A stretch of DNA of 64,000 nt from Chitinophagales bacterium (GTDB taxonomy: Bacteria > Bacteroidota > Bacteroidia > Chitinophagales > Chitinophagaceae), in contig JACJXP010000002.1 in the NCBI GenBank assembly GCA_020636575.1, positions 124,001 through 188,000 on the forward strand. Direction: 5' to 3'. The translations under genes and the position numbers were made by a program. Of this stretch, positions 36,469-45,434 are shown one piece after another; position 1 is the stretch's first letter; each line of letters starts with the position of its first letter. The notes beneath the pieces are model-generated. The model made no database searches and was not told the DNA's origin. It worked only from the letters and a program-made list of their open reading frames with translations.

Positions 36469-38523
36469 TTAATGCACCAGCATCTTTGCCGGTACCTGTT
36501 GTCTTTTGATCTTTTCACTTTCGATAAAAAGCTGTACATCATCTCCGCCCGTATTTTCAAAAAATTCTACCCGGATGCTATGAAAACCCGCAGCCAGCGG
36601 AGCTGTTCCGCTTTTTTCTACCATGCCATGCAAACCGTCATTATCAATTACTTTATTACCATCAATATATAAAGCGCTGCCGTCATCTGAATTAAGATAA
36701 AAACTATACATCGCCGTTGCAGGAATATCAAGGTAACCTTGTATTACTACCCCATATTTTTCCTGCCCTGCATATTTACCCGGACTAATTGAACTTATAA
36801 TGCCTGATTCTTTTGAAGTAATAGCTCTGAAGTCAGGAAGTTTATCCCACTCACCTTCATAGTAATTTGCATTCAAGCCGGGTTCGGCTTTAAAAAGATC
36901 AACAGCGATCCATGGCTCAGCTTTCTCAAATTTTCTCTCTACTATCCCACTCACGGCTTTGCCCTTAACAAAACTTCTCGCTTTGATGATAGCCGAATGA
37001 GATAAAATAATTTCATTCTTATAAAGAGCTGAAGAAATAACCGGATCAGTACCATCTGATGTATACCGTATTACTGCATCTCCCCCGTTCTCTGGTAATG
37101 ATAAACTCACATTAACCTGGTCAATGAACGAATCTGAATAGGCATTGATCAGCGGTGGTCTGTAAACGATAGGTTGGCCATTAAATTCCACCACAATAAC
37201 AGTATTGATCTTATCAGGAGCAGTAATTGGAGTTTTAATATCTATAGTATTATCCTTTTTAGCATATTCAAGGTCCTTATTATCTGCCAGGATATAAATA
37301 TGCTTGGGGTCATTACCTAGGCCATGCAGTTGTAATTTGCCATCCTTAGGCCAGTCAAAAACATGCAGGTATAATTTTGTTGTATTGTTAGTTTGTTTCT
37401 GTGTGATTCGTCCCCAGTTGATATGTTCAAATGGGCTGGCACTGGTTCCATAAATTGATTCTCCATTCGCTTTCATCCATTTGCCGATCTCCTTTAAACG
37501 GTCAATACTTTCCTGCGGAAAAGTTCCATCTGCTTTTGGTCCTATATTCAATAAAAAGTTTCCTCCTTTTGAAGCAATATCCGCAAGCTTCCGTATCAGG
37601 TCTTCGGTTGATTTAAAATTTTTATCCGCCTTATTATATCCCCAGTGATCATTCATCGTCATGCAACTTTCCCAATCAACTCCCGGTAATCCTGTCTCCG
37701 GAATTTCCTGCTCCGGTGTTCCAAAATCGCCGCCATAATCTCCATCACTTGTCATGCCTGCCATACCTCCTCTCCCTTTGTCTACCCGGTTGTTGACAAT
37801 AATATCAGGTTTCAAATTCCGCACATAATTGTAAAGGGCCTTCCCATCTTCATGCGTCCAAAAATTTTCCCACTCTCCATCAAACCAGAATACACCTATA
37901 TCCCCGTAATTAGTAACAAGTTCCTTCAACTGCTTCTTCATATAATTTATATACCGATCCCTGTTAGTCCCTGTTGTGGGTCTGTCCTTTTCCCACTCTC
38001 TTCTTTGACTATAGTCAGGATGATGCCAGTCCATAATGGAATGATAGAAACAAAGCTTAATACCACCGATCTTTCGGCATGCATCGGCCAGCTCTTTTAA
38101 AATATCTCTTTTAAAAGGAGTGCTCATTACATCAAAATCCGTTTCTTTTGAATCCCACAGGCAGAACCCATCATGATGTTTGCTGGTGATAGTGATATAT
38201 TTCATACCTGCATCCTTCGCCATTTGTACCCATGCTTCCGCATTGAACTTTACAGGGTTGAACCGGGAAACAAACTGATCATATTCTTTCAATGGGATCT
38301 GTGCTGTAGTTCTTATCCATTCTGCATGATTGGTAGTGCCTTTCCATTCTCCGGCAGGAACTGAATATAGTCCCCAGTGAATAAACATGCCAAACCGGGC
38401 ATCTCTCCACCATTCCATCCGTTTATCTTTATCGGCTTTGGACTCATTCAGGTAATTCTTTTGTCCCAACACCGGCAGTATAATAATGGCAGATATCAGC
38501 AATAAAAAGAAGGCTTTTTTCAT
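36469..38523 (-). CDS. Alpha-L-fucosidase, GH29, with CHB_HEX-like and PA14 domains
   Basis: The secreted enzyme removes alpha-linked L-fucose from glycans. After the signal peptide (about 1-20) the GH29 catalytic barrel covers about 30-370, with the nucleophile Asp215 in VFWFDGEWE and the motifs WWRDARFGMFIHWGLYS and SKHHDGFCLW. A beta domain follows, then a chitobiase-C-terminal-like unit (about 468-545, IRYTSDGTDPV) and a PA14-like domain (about 550-684, NSDDGSALYIDG), which probably binds glycan. The total length of 684 is longer than minimal GH29 because of these modules. It is divergent from the L-fucose catabolic operon, so released fucose feeds directly into it. Confidence 0.95.
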   Translation of the reverse strand: MKKAFFLLLISAIIILPVLGQKNYLNESKADKDKRMEWWRDARFGMFIHWGLYSVPAGEWKGTTNHAEWIRTTAQIPLKEYDQFVSRFNPVKFNAEAWVQMAKDAGMKYITITSKHHDGFCLWDSKETDFDVMSTPFKRDILKELADACRKIGGIKLCFYHSIMDWHHPDYSQRREWEKDRPTTGTNRDRYINYMKKQLKELVTNYGDIGVFWFDGEWENFWTHEDGKALYNYVRNLKPDIIVNNRVDKGRGGMAGMTSDGDYGGDFGTPEQEIPETGLPGVDWESCMTMNDHWGYNKADKNFKSTEDLIRKLADIASKGGNFLLNIGPKADGTFPQESIDRLKEIGKWMKANGESIYGTSASPFEHINWGRITQKQTNNTTKLYLHVFDWPKDGKLQLHGLGNDPKHIYILADNKDLEYAKKDNTIDIKTPITAPDKINTVIVVEFNGQPIVYRPPLINAYSDSFIDQVNVSLSLPENGGDAVIRYTSDGTDPVISSALYKNEIILSHSAIIKARSFVKGKAVSGIVERKFEKAEPWIAVDLFKAEPGLNANYYEGEWDKLPDFRAITSKESGIISSISPGKYAGQEKYGVVIQGYLDIPATAMYSFYLNSDDGSALYIDGNKVIDNDGLHGMVEKSGTAPLAAGFHSIRVEFFENTGGDDVQLFIESEKIKRQQVPAKMLVH

Positions 38524-38622
38524 ATTACAAACTTGTTTTGCTAAGATCGGTACAACTTATGGAAATTCCTTCCTGGTTGAAAATTAACGCAAACGATGTA
38601 TTAAGTATATTTAAGCATCATC

Positions 38623-38636
38623 AACGAAATTTCGTT
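38623..38636. promoter_or_regulatory. AACGAAATTTCGTT palindrome, candidate operator of the fucose locus
   Basis: A perfect 14-nt palindrome lies in the 132-bp gap between the fucosidase gene (minus) and the fucose operon (plus). It directly abuts TACATTTA (38637-38644), a -7-like box for the plus operon. The position is suited to repress both directions in the absence of fucose. No regulator gene is present in the window. Confidence 0.5.
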
Positions 38637-38655
38637 TACATTTAGTTGAAAAATC

Positions 38656-39429
38656 ATGTTCTCTCTTCAGCATAAAACAGCGATAGTAACGGGTGGTGCT
38701 AGCGGCATAGGTCTGGCAGTCTCAAAATTATTTGCGGAAAGAGGCGCTTCCGTCTATATCCTTGATCAGAATGCAGGTATGGCACAAAAAGCTGCTGATG
38801 AGATAAGGGGGAAAAATGGCAAGGCGTTTCCATACCGGGTTGACATCAGCAACCAGCAGGAAGTAAATAAGATCATAACAGCTATTGCCACTAATGCAAC
38901 AATAGATATCCTTGTAAACAATGCAGGTATCGCACATATTGGTAATGCTGCCAACACAGAAGAGAAAGATTTTGATCGCATATATACAGTAAATGTAAAA
39001 GGAACATATAACTGTATGCATGCTGTGATCCCATATATGCAAAAACAAAAGAAGGGAGTTATACTCAACATGGCATCCATTGCTTCCTCATCGGGGATCA
39101 CCGATCGGTTCGCTTACAGTATGAGTAAAGGTGCAGTAGTGAGTATGACCCTAAGTGTGGCAAGAGATTTTATTAAGGAAGGCATTCGTTGCAATTGCAT
39201 CTCACCGGCAAGGGTGCATACTCCTTTTGTAGATGGTTTTTTGAAAGACAATTACCCGGGCAGGGAAAAAGAAATGTTTGAAAAACTGGCGGCTGGTCAA
39301 CCTATAGGAAGAATGGCTACACCTTATGAAATAGCTTGTCTTATTTTATACCTCTGTAGTGATGAAGCTGGGTTTATTACAGGCTGTGATTATCCCATCG
39401 ATGGGGGATTCTTAAAATTGAATAACTAG
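38656..39429 (+). CDS. SDR dehydrogenase, probable 2-keto-3-deoxy-L-fuconate dehydrogenase
   Basis: This classical short-chain dehydrogenase has 257 residues, with cofactor motif TGGASGIG (13-20), NNAG (about 90), a catalytic Ser in the MASIAS segment and the YSMSK active-site motif (Tyr and Lys present). In the non-phosphorylating fucose pathway an SDR oxidises 2-keto-3-deoxy-L-fuconate to the 2,4-diketo compound; position just before the FAH-family hydrolase supports that role. First gene of a six-gene operon with short gaps; the assignment between this SDR and the one at 41123 is by context, not proof. Confidence 0.88.
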   Translation: MFSLQHKTAIVTGGASGIGLAVSKLFAERGASVYILDQNAGMAQKAADEIRGKNGKAFPYRVDISNQQEVNKIITAIATNATIDILVNNAGIAHIGNAANTEEKDFDRIYTVNVKGTYNCMHAVIPYMQKQKKGVILNMASIASSSGITDRFAYSMSKGAVVSMTLSVARDFIKEGIRCNCISPARVHTPFVDGFLKDNYPGREKEMFEKLAAGQPIGRMATPYEIACLILYLCSDEAGFITGCDYPIDGGFLKLNN

Positions 39430-39434
39430 ATCAC

Positions 39435-40286
39435 ATGAAATTAATACGGTTTGGAGAACCAGGTAAAGAAAAACCTGGCATTATAATGAATGACATTGCT
39501 TATGACATGTCTGGTTTTGTCAAAGATTATGATGGGTCTTTCTTCGCAAATGACGGATTGAGTTTTTTATTATCCGTATGGGAAAAGCATAAAAAGGAAT
39601 TACCGGAAATAGATACGCCATTCAGATCTGGCTGCCCGATAAGTGGCCCTTCCAAGATCATTTGCATCGGGCTAAATTATGCTGACCATGCAGCAGAAAG
39701 TAAAATGGAACCTCCTAAAGAACCGGTCATGTTCTTTAAAGCCACATCTGCTATAACAGGTCCGAACGATGCCCTGCTTATTCCTAAAAACAGTATAAAA
39801 ACAGATTGGGAAGTGGAACTGGGTGTTGTTATTGAACGTAAAGCAACTTATGTAGATGAAAAAGATGCTATGGATTATGTAGCCGGTTATGTACTGCATA
39901 ATGACTATAGCGAAAGAGAATTCCAACTGGAAAGAGGTGGTCAGTGGGTAAAAGGCAAAAGTGCTGATTCATTTGCGCCAATTGGCCCCTGGCTGGTAAC
40001 AAAAGATGAAATAGCAGATCCCGGCGATCTCCGTCTATGGCTTACTGTGAATGGAAACACTATGCAGGATGGCAATACAAAGAACATGATCTTCAACATT
40101 CCTCATCTTGTTTCTTATTGCAGCCAGTTTATGTCGCTGATGCCCGGTGATATCATTTCTACCGGCACTCCTGCCGGTGTAGGTATGGGACAAAAGCCAT
40201 CTCCTGTTTATATAAAACCCGGGGATGTGATTGAACTGGGTATTGATGGGTTGGGAAGCAGCAAACAAATTGCTAAAGCATATTAA
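39435..40286 (+). CDS. Fumarylacetoacetate hydrolase family protein (2,4-diketo-3-deoxy-L-fuconate hydrolase)
   Basis: The 283-residue enzyme has the FAH fold. An N-terminal small domain is followed by IICIGLNYADHAAES, the metal-ligand segment DWEVELGVVIE with the Glu pair, HNDYSEREFQ (Asp) and GDIISTGTPAGVG near the C-terminus. In the non-phosphorylating L-fucose pathway a member of this family splits 2,4-diketo-3-deoxy-L-fuconate into pyruvate and L-lactate. The gene is 5 bp after the SDR gene and 9 bp before the lactonase gene, which fits that step. Confidence 0.9.
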   Translation: MKLIRFGEPGKEKPGIIMNDIAYDMSGFVKDYDGSFFANDGLSFLLSVWEKHKKELPEIDTPFRSGCPISGPSKIICIGLNYADHAAESKMEPPKEPVMFFKATSAITGPNDALLIPKNSIKTDWEVELGVVIERKATYVDEKDAMDYVAGYVLHNDYSEREFQLERGGQWVKGKSADSFAPIGPWLVTKDEIADPGDLRLWLTVNGNTMQDGNTKNMIFNIPHLVSYCSQFMSLMPGDIISTGTPAGVGMGQKPSPVYIKPGDVIELGIDGLGSSKQIAKAY

Positions 40287-40295
40287 TAAAAGCGT

Positions 40296-41126
40296 ATGAC
40301 GATCGACAGTCATGTACATTTCTGGAAATACGATAAGAAGAGAGATGCCTGGATCACCAACAGGATGAAGATCCTGCAACAAGATTATTACCCGGAACAT
40401 ATTGCCCTTACGCTGAAAAGAAATGGCATTGATGCACTGATCGCAGTACAGGCAGATCAATCAGAACTGGAAACGCATTTCCTGGTAGAAATGTCAAAAA
40501 CCCATGATAACATTAAAGGGGTTGTTGGCTGGATCGATCTCCAAAATGAGAATATCGCTGAGCGATTGGATTATTTTGCTCAATATTCCATCATCAAGGG
40601 TTGGCGGCATATTGTACAGGGAGAAAAAGACGATTTCATGTATGGCAAGCCATTTCGAAATGGCTTAGCAACTCTTCAAACATATAATTATACATACGAT
40701 ATTCTTATTTATCATCACCAGCTAAAAGCTGTCCTTGATCTTGTAAACGATTTCCCGGAACAAAAATTTATTACAGACCATTGTGCCAAACCGGATATAA
40801 AAGAAAAGAAGATAGATGAATGGAAGGTTTTGATAAAAGCAATAGCACAAAACCCAAATGTGTATTGCAAGCTTTCAGGTTTATTTACTGAAGCTGCCTG
40901 GAAATCATGGAGCCCGGCAGAATTCTATCCATACCTCGATATTGTGTTTGAAGCCTTTGGCACAGATCGATTGCTGTATGGCAGCGATTGGCCTGTTTTA
41001 TTGCTTTCCGGCTCCTATGTACAATGGAAAAGTTTACTTGAAAAGTATATGGAAAACTTTAAGGAAGAAGATAAATTGAAAGTATTTGGAGATAACGCAA
41101 TTCAGTTTTATAACTTACAGTCATGA
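40296..41126 (+). CDS. Amidohydrolase-family L-fuconolactonase
   Basis: The 276-residue protein of the amidohydrolase_2 type begins with TIDSHVHFWKYD (the HxH motif). It has a WRHIVQGEKDDFM segment, the ITDHCAKPDIK strand with His, and the C-terminal LLYGSDWPV with the conserved Asp. These are features of L-fuconolactone/rhamnonolactone hydrolases. It hydrolyses L-fucono-1,5-lactone, made by L-fucose dehydrogenase, to L-fuconate. Its 3' end overlaps the next SDR gene by 4 bp (ATGA), so translation is probably coupled. Confidence 0.9.
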   Translation: MTIDSHVHFWKYDKKRDAWITNRMKILQQDYYPEHIALTLKRNGIDALIAVQADQSELETHFLVEMSKTHDNIKGVVGWIDLQNENIAERLDYFAQYSIIKGWRHIVQGEKDDFMYGKPFRNGLATLQTYNYTYDILIYHHQLKAVLDLVNDFPEQKFITDHCAKPDIKEKKIDEWKVLIKAIAQNPNVYCKLSGLFTEAAWKSWSPAEFYPYLDIVFEAFGTDRLLYGSDWPVLLLSGSYVQWKSLLEKYMENFKEEDKLKVFGDNAIQFYNLQS

Positions 41127-41893
41127 ATCTGCAGTTAGAAAATAAAGTGATCATTGTAACAGGAGGAGCCAAAGGAATCGGCAAAGCTATTGTGAAAGCT
41201 GTAACTGAAGAAAAAGCTGTTCCTGTTATAATCGGAAGGAATAAAAATGATAACCTTGCCGCATTAGCAGAGGTCAATAACAAAGGATACCAGGTAGAAG
41301 CAGAACTAACCGATCCGGCTGCATGTGAGAAAGCTATTGCTGAAACAATGAAATTGACTGGCAAAATTGATGGGCTTGTCAATAACGCCGGTGTTAATGA
41401 CGGAGTAAACCTGGAGCATGGCAGCTATGAACAATTCATGACATCATTGCATCGGAACCTGGTGCATTATTATCTGATGGCTCATTATGCATTGCCTGAA
41501 TTAATAAGATCAAAAGGAGCCATTGTAAATATTGGTTCTAAAACTGCAGAAACCGGCCAGGGCGGCACTTCCGCCTATGCAGCGGCCAATGGCGGACGTA
41601 ATGCACTGACAAGAGAATGGGCTGTTGAATTATTAAAGTATGGTATCCGAGTCAATGCAGTGATCGTTGCAGAAAGCTATACGCCATTATATGAAAAATG
41701 GATCCAGTCATTACCCGAACCAGAAGCACAGTTGAAAAAGATCTCAGAAAGAATTCCATTTGAAAATCGAATGACAAAACCTGAAGAGATCGCTGATATG
41801 GTAGCTTTCTTGTTATCATCAAGATCGGGGCATACAACCGGCCAGCTTATTCATGTCGATGGAGGATATGTTCATCTTGACCGGGCTTTGTAA
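41123..41893 (+). CDS. SDR, probable L-fucose dehydrogenase with Asn in place of catalytic Lys
   Basis: This short-chain dehydrogenase (256 residues) has cofactor motif TGGAKGIG (13-20), NNAG (87-90) and catalytic-site Ser139 and Tyr152. The expected Lys of YxxxK is Asn156: the DNA at 41576-41590 reads TAT GCA GCG GCC AAT. The rest of the fold, including the C-terminal HVDGGYVHLD, is intact. By context it oxidises L-fucose to L-fuconolactone (first step). The substitution could lower activity or reflect a lineage with a different proton relay. It is coupled to the lactonase gene by a 4-bp overlap. Confidence 0.85.
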   Translation: MNLQLENKVIIVTGGAKGIGKAIVKAVTEEKAVPVIIGRNKNDNLAALAEVNNKGYQVEAELTDPAACEKAIAETMKLTGKIDGLVNNAGVNDGVNLEHGSYEQFMTSLHRNLVHYYLMAHYALPELIRSKGAIVNIGSKTAETGQGGTSAYAAANGGRNALTREWAVELLKYGIRVNAVIVAESYTPLYEKWIQSLPEPEAQLKKISERIPFENRMTKPEEIADMVAFLLSSRSGHTTGQLIHVDGGYVHLDRAL

Positions 41894-41919
41894 CTTTCAA
41901 TTCAACAAATAACGACTGC

Positions 41920-43182
41920 ATGGCATCTCCTCAAAAAAAATTTCTTATCCCTTTTATTTTAGTTACAAGCCTTTTCTTTTTCTGGGGCTTTGTTCACAAC
42001 CTTGATCCTATATTGATACCACACCTGAGGAGGGCATTCAGCCTGAACACTGTTCAGGCTTCACTTGTCGATTCCGCTGTTTTTATCGCTTATTTTATAA
42101 TGGCTATCCCTGCCGGTTTCATAATGAAAAAATATGGCTATAAAACCGGCATATTGATCGGCCTCACATTTTTTGCTGCCGGTTGCTTCTTATTTGTACC
42201 TGCGGCCAATACTATGCAATATGTTTTTTTTCTTGGTGCATTATTCGTCGTGGCATGTGGCCTAACGATATTGGAAACAGCTGCTAATCCTTATGCAACG
42301 GTCCTTGGCCCACCAGAGACTTCCACGCAACGGCTGAATTTTGCACAATCATTCAATGGGCTGGCAGCATTCACTGCGCCGATTATCGGAGGCAAACTGA
42401 TTCTCTCTGCCGACCCCATCGGAGAAAAAGAGTTGAATGCTATGTCTGAAACTGCCCGGCAGGCTTATCTGCATTCTGAAACATCAACTGTAAAACTTCC
42501 TTATATAGTTTTAGGGGTTATTATTTTGATTGTTGCGGCTATTTTCTTTTTCACCAGATTGCCAGATATAAAAGATGAAGAAGAAACGGAGAAAAGAAAT
42601 TTTTTCTCCTCATGGAAGCACAAGCATCTGCGTAACGCTGTAGTAGCGCAGTTCTTTTATGTAGGTGCACAGGTATGTGTGATGAGTTTCATAGTATTGT
42701 TTGCTACTAAAGCCACTGGCATTTCTGAAAAATCTGCAAGCTGGTATGCAGGCATAGCAGGGTTGGCATTTATGCTGGGACGATTTGCAGGCACCTTCCT
42801 GATGAAATTTATCCCGCCACCACGGTTACTTGTCATCTATTCTGCTATTAGTATTCTATTATGTCTTGTCACCATATTTGGATCGGGCAGTATCACTTTA
42901 TATGCACTCGTTAGTATCCCGTTTTTTATGTCGATTATGTTTCCTACCATTTTTGCTTTGGGTATCAAAGACCTGGGGGCAGACACAAAACCGGGTTCCA
43001 GCCTCATCATTATGGCCATTGTTGGCGGGGCGGTACTGCCACCTGCTTTGGGTTTTCTTGCTGATAAAACCGGGGATATCCAAAATGGTAATTTTGTTCC
43101 GTTGATCTGTTTTGCCGTAGTGTTGCTTTTTGGATGGAAAGGATACCAACACTCAGAAAAAGCAACTGAAGTTTTACATTAA
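41920..43182 (+). CDS. fucP: L-fucose:H+ symporter
   Basis: The 420-residue MFS permease has 12 predicted helices and is typical of the FucP/glucose-galactose porter group: FFFWGFVHNLDPILIPHLRR near the N-terminus, the ETAANPYATVLGP segment in helix 4-5, and the NFAQSFNGLAAF segment. It imports L-fucose with protons across the inner membrane. The gene sits between the L-fucose dehydrogenase and the mutarotase genes, which makes L-fucose the most likely substrate. Confidence 0.93.
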   Translation: MASPQKKFLIPFILVTSLFFFWGFVHNLDPILIPHLRRAFSLNTVQASLVDSAVFIAYFIMAIPAGFIMKKYGYKTGILIGLTFFAAGCFLFVPAANTMQYVFFLGALFVVACGLTILETAANPYATVLGPPETSTQRLNFAQSFNGLAAFTAPIIGGKLILSADPIGEKELNAMSETARQAYLHSETSTVKLPYIVLGVIILIVAAIFFFTRLPDIKDEEETEKRNFFSSWKHKHLRNAVVAQFFYVGAQVCVMSFIVLFATKATGISEKSASWYAGIAGLAFMLGRFAGTFLMKFIPPPRLLVIYSAISILLCLVTIFGSGSITLYALVSIPFFMSIMFPTIFALGIKDLGADTKPGSSLIIMAIVGGAVLPPALGFLADKTGDIQNGNFVPLICFAVVLLFGWKGYQHSEKATEVLH

Positions 43183-43191
43183 TATAAAAAC

Positions 43192-43524
43192 ATGAAACGC
43201 TACTGCCTTGCACTTGATCTGAAAGATGACCCAAAGCTGATCGCTGAGTATGAAGAGTATCATCAACATGTATGGCCGGAAATAAAAGAGAGTATACAAA
43301 ATGCCGGAATAGAATCACTGGAGATCTTTCGTACCGGTAACCGACTGTTTATGATCATGAAGGTGAATGGTGATTTTACTTTTGAAAAAAAAGCAGCTAT
43401 GGACGCTGATAATCCAAAAGTGCAGGAATGGGAAAAACTGATGTGGACAATGCAGCAGGCCCTGCCATGGGCCAAACCGGGAGAGAAATGGGTGTTGATG
43501 GATAAAATTTTTGATCTAGGATAA
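43192..43524 (+). CDS. L-fucose/L-rhamnose mutarotase (RhaM/FucM type)
   Basis: The 110-residue dimeric alpha/beta-barrel protein (DUF718 type) begins RYCLALDLKDDPKLIAEYEE and carries the catalytic-region His in YHQHVWPEI, then FRTGNRLFMIMK and the C-terminal LPWAKPGEKWVLMDKIF with conserved Trp. It interconverts alpha and beta anomers of 6-deoxy sugars, speeding entry of imported L-fucose into the dehydrogenase step. Last gene of the operon; it overlaps the convergent cutC gene by 9 bp. Confidence 0.92.
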   Translation: MKRYCLALDLKDDPKLIAEYEEYHQHVWPEIKESIQNAGIESLEIFRTGNRLFMIMKVNGDFTFEKKAAMDADNPKVQEWEKLMWTMQQALPWAKPGEKWVLMDKIFDLG

Positions 43525-44253
43525 CGCTTCTTTCAGTGCTTTCACTTCTTCAGCCAGGATCGAATTATTCATATAGCTTTCTTCTGAGTCTTTAAAAGAG
43601 GGATGAATGAACTTCATCTTACTTTCTTCTTTTCTTCTTAATGAAGCATGAAATTCTCTACAACCGGTACTCTCTTTAAGACTTTTGATATTTTCAGGAG
43701 TTACTCCGCTACCCGGCATGATAATGATCCGTTGATCAGCCGCTTTGTTCAGCGAAGCAAGTAACCCCACTCCTTCAGGTGCAGTCGGTTGTTGGCCTGA
43801 GGTCAGGATCCGTTCGCAGCCGATCTTAATTAATTCCTCCATCGCTTCAAAGGGATCCTTACATCTGTCAAATGCTCTATGAAAAGTTACTTCCAATGGA
43901 TAAGCTGCTTCAATCAACTCACTGGTTCTTTCAACATCAATCGTCCCGTCAATATGCAAAAAACCGATCACTACCCCATCAAAACCTAGTTGCCTGCAAA
44001 GCTTTACATCTTTCAGCATGATGCCAAATTCTTCATCAGTATATAAAAAGTCTCCGCCTCTTGACCGGATGATGGGATAAATAGGCAATGAAAATTTTTC
44101 CCGGCATTGTACCAAAGTTCCATACGATGCAGTTGTACCTCCTTCAGCCAGGTTGGCACACAATTCTATTCTGTCTGCTCCACCTTCCACTGCAGATCTT
44201 GTGGTGGCAAAATCGGATGTGGCGATCTCGATGATATATTTTGTAGCTGACAT
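43516..44253 (-). CDS. cutC: CutC family protein (TIM barrel)
   Basis: The 245-residue protein is a clear CutC homologue: IEIATSDFATTRSAVEGGADRIELC at the N-terminus (shown in part), the barrel segment VTFHRAFDRCKDP and RILTSGQQPTA. CutC is annotated as a copper-homeostasis protein, but the evidence for that role is thin and the fold is an enzyme-like barrel. Here it is 2 bp downstream of glycosylasparaginase and inside a glycan-degradation locus, so a sugar-related function is worth considering. Confidence 0.93.
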   Translation of the reverse strand: MSATKYIIEIATSDFATTRSAVEGGADRIELCANLAEGGTTASYGTLVQCREKFSLPIYPIIRSRGGDFLYTDEEFGIMLKDVKLCRQLGFDGVVIGFLHIDGTIDVERTSELIEAAYPLEVTFHRAFDRCKDPFEAMEELIKIGCERILTSGQQPTAPEGVGLLASLNKAADQRIIIMPGSGVTPENIKSLKESTGCREFHASLRRKEESKMKFIHPSFKDSEESYMNNSILAEEVKALKEALS

Positions 44254-44255
44254 CT

Positions 44256-45290
44256 TTATCTCATAATGTAGTTTGAAGGTATCAGTTCTTCCTTATCTTT
44301 TGTCTTAATCGCATAGCTGAAACCTTTGTGAATAGCGTAAGCTCCAACCTCTCCTGATTTACTGATGGCCAAAAAAGCTACCTGTATATCTTTTGCTTTT
44401 TCTCCTTTTACTTTAATGATCCTTTCTATTGCTTTTTTGCAGGCTATTTCCGGCAAAAATCCCTGCCGCATTAACTCCACAACTGTATGTGACCCGGCAA
44501 CTCTGATCACATCTTCACCCTGCCCCGTAGCAGTGCAGGCGCCTACTTCATTATCTACAAATAAACCGGCCCCGATTATGGGAGAATCTCCTAACCTTCC
44601 TCTCATTTTAAAACCAGCCCCGCTTGTAGTACAGCTTCCGCTCAGGTTTCCGTTGGCATCCAATGCTACCATCCCGATCGTATCATGATTCCATTCTCCA
44701 TTCTCTAATTTGTTAGGAGCAAATGGGCCATGATCTTTGTTCTGTTTGCTCTCCACATTAATAGCGGGTGGTTTATATTCTGATTTTTTTAGCCAGTTCT
44801 CATAACTTTTTTGAGCAGAGGGAGAAAGTTCCTGTTTCTCCAAAGGAAATCCCTCTGTTACTGCAAATTGTTGGGCACCTTCACCTACCAACATAACATG
44901 TGGTGTTTTTTCCATCACCCTTCTTGCCACTGATATCGGGTGTTTGATCCTTTCCAGGAAAGCCACACTACCGCAATTGGCAAATTCGTCCATGATGCAG
45001 GCATCCAATGTTACAAAACCATCCCGGTCCGGATTTGCTCCCAAACCCACACAACAGTTCTGTTCCGATTCTGTTACCATCACACCTTTCTCCACGGCAT
45101 CCAGCGCCCTGCCACCTTTGCTCAATATTTCCCACGCAGCTTTGTTAGCTCTTAAACCGGCATCCCATGTCGATATAACCACCGGGTAGTCTTTTAAATT
45201 GACCGCTCCTGAAGCCATTACTTTCTTCGCCAAAACGCTTCCGAATCCGGTAAATGCTGTGGCCTGTAAAAACTTTCTTCTGTTGATCAT
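44256..45290 (-). CDS. N4-(beta-N-acetylglucosaminyl)-L-asparaginase (glycosylasparaginase)
   Basis: This Ntn-hydrolase cleaves the GlcNAc-Asn bond of N-glycans. The 344-residue precursor has a Tat-like signal (INRRKFLQATAFTG), so it is exported. Self-cleavage should occur before Thr204 in NHDTIGMVAL, which becomes the N-terminal nucleophile; downstream lie the binding segments GAGFKMRGRLGDSP and GACTATGQGED. An 18-kb neighbourhood of fucosidase, hexosaminidase and NagB supports its glycoprotein role. It starts an operon with cutC, 2 bp apart. Confidence 0.95.
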   Translation of the reverse strand: MINRRKFLQATAFTGFGSVLAKKVMASGAVNLKDYPVVISTWDAGLRANKAAWEILSKGGRALDAVEKGVMVTESEQNCCVGLGANPDRDGFVTLDACIMDEFANCGSVAFLERIKHPISVARRVMEKTPHVMLVGEGAQQFAVTEGFPLEKQELSPSAQKSYENWLKKSEYKPPAINVESKQNKDHGPFAPNKLENGEWNHDTIGMVALDANGNLSGSCTTSGAGFKMRGRLGDSPIIGAGLFVDNEVGACTATGQGEDVIRVAGSHTVVELMRQGFLPEIACKKAIERIIKVKGEKAKDIQVAFLAISKSGEVGAYAIHKGFSYAIKTKDKEELIPSNYIMR

Positions 45291-45385
45291 GTTATTAATA
45301 TTGAGTTACCCGAAATTACCAAGACACATTGAATTTCAGGATTATATAGTGTGATTTTCTTTGTGAATACTTTAAGACACAAATA

Positions 45386-45417
45386 TTTGATGTTTGAACA
45401 TTGATTTATTATCTTTG
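45386..45417 (+). promoter_or_regulatory. Bacteroidetes-type promoter of the flavin reductase-pirin operon
   Basis: TTTG (45386-45389), a 20-nt spacer and TATCTTTG (45410-45417) match the TTTG/TAnnTTTG consensus closely. The upstream TTTG is part of the palindrome CAAATATTTG (45380-45389). The start codon of the first gene is 18 bp after the -7 box. Confidence 0.7.
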
Positions 45418-45434
45418 TACTATAATTTAATAAA

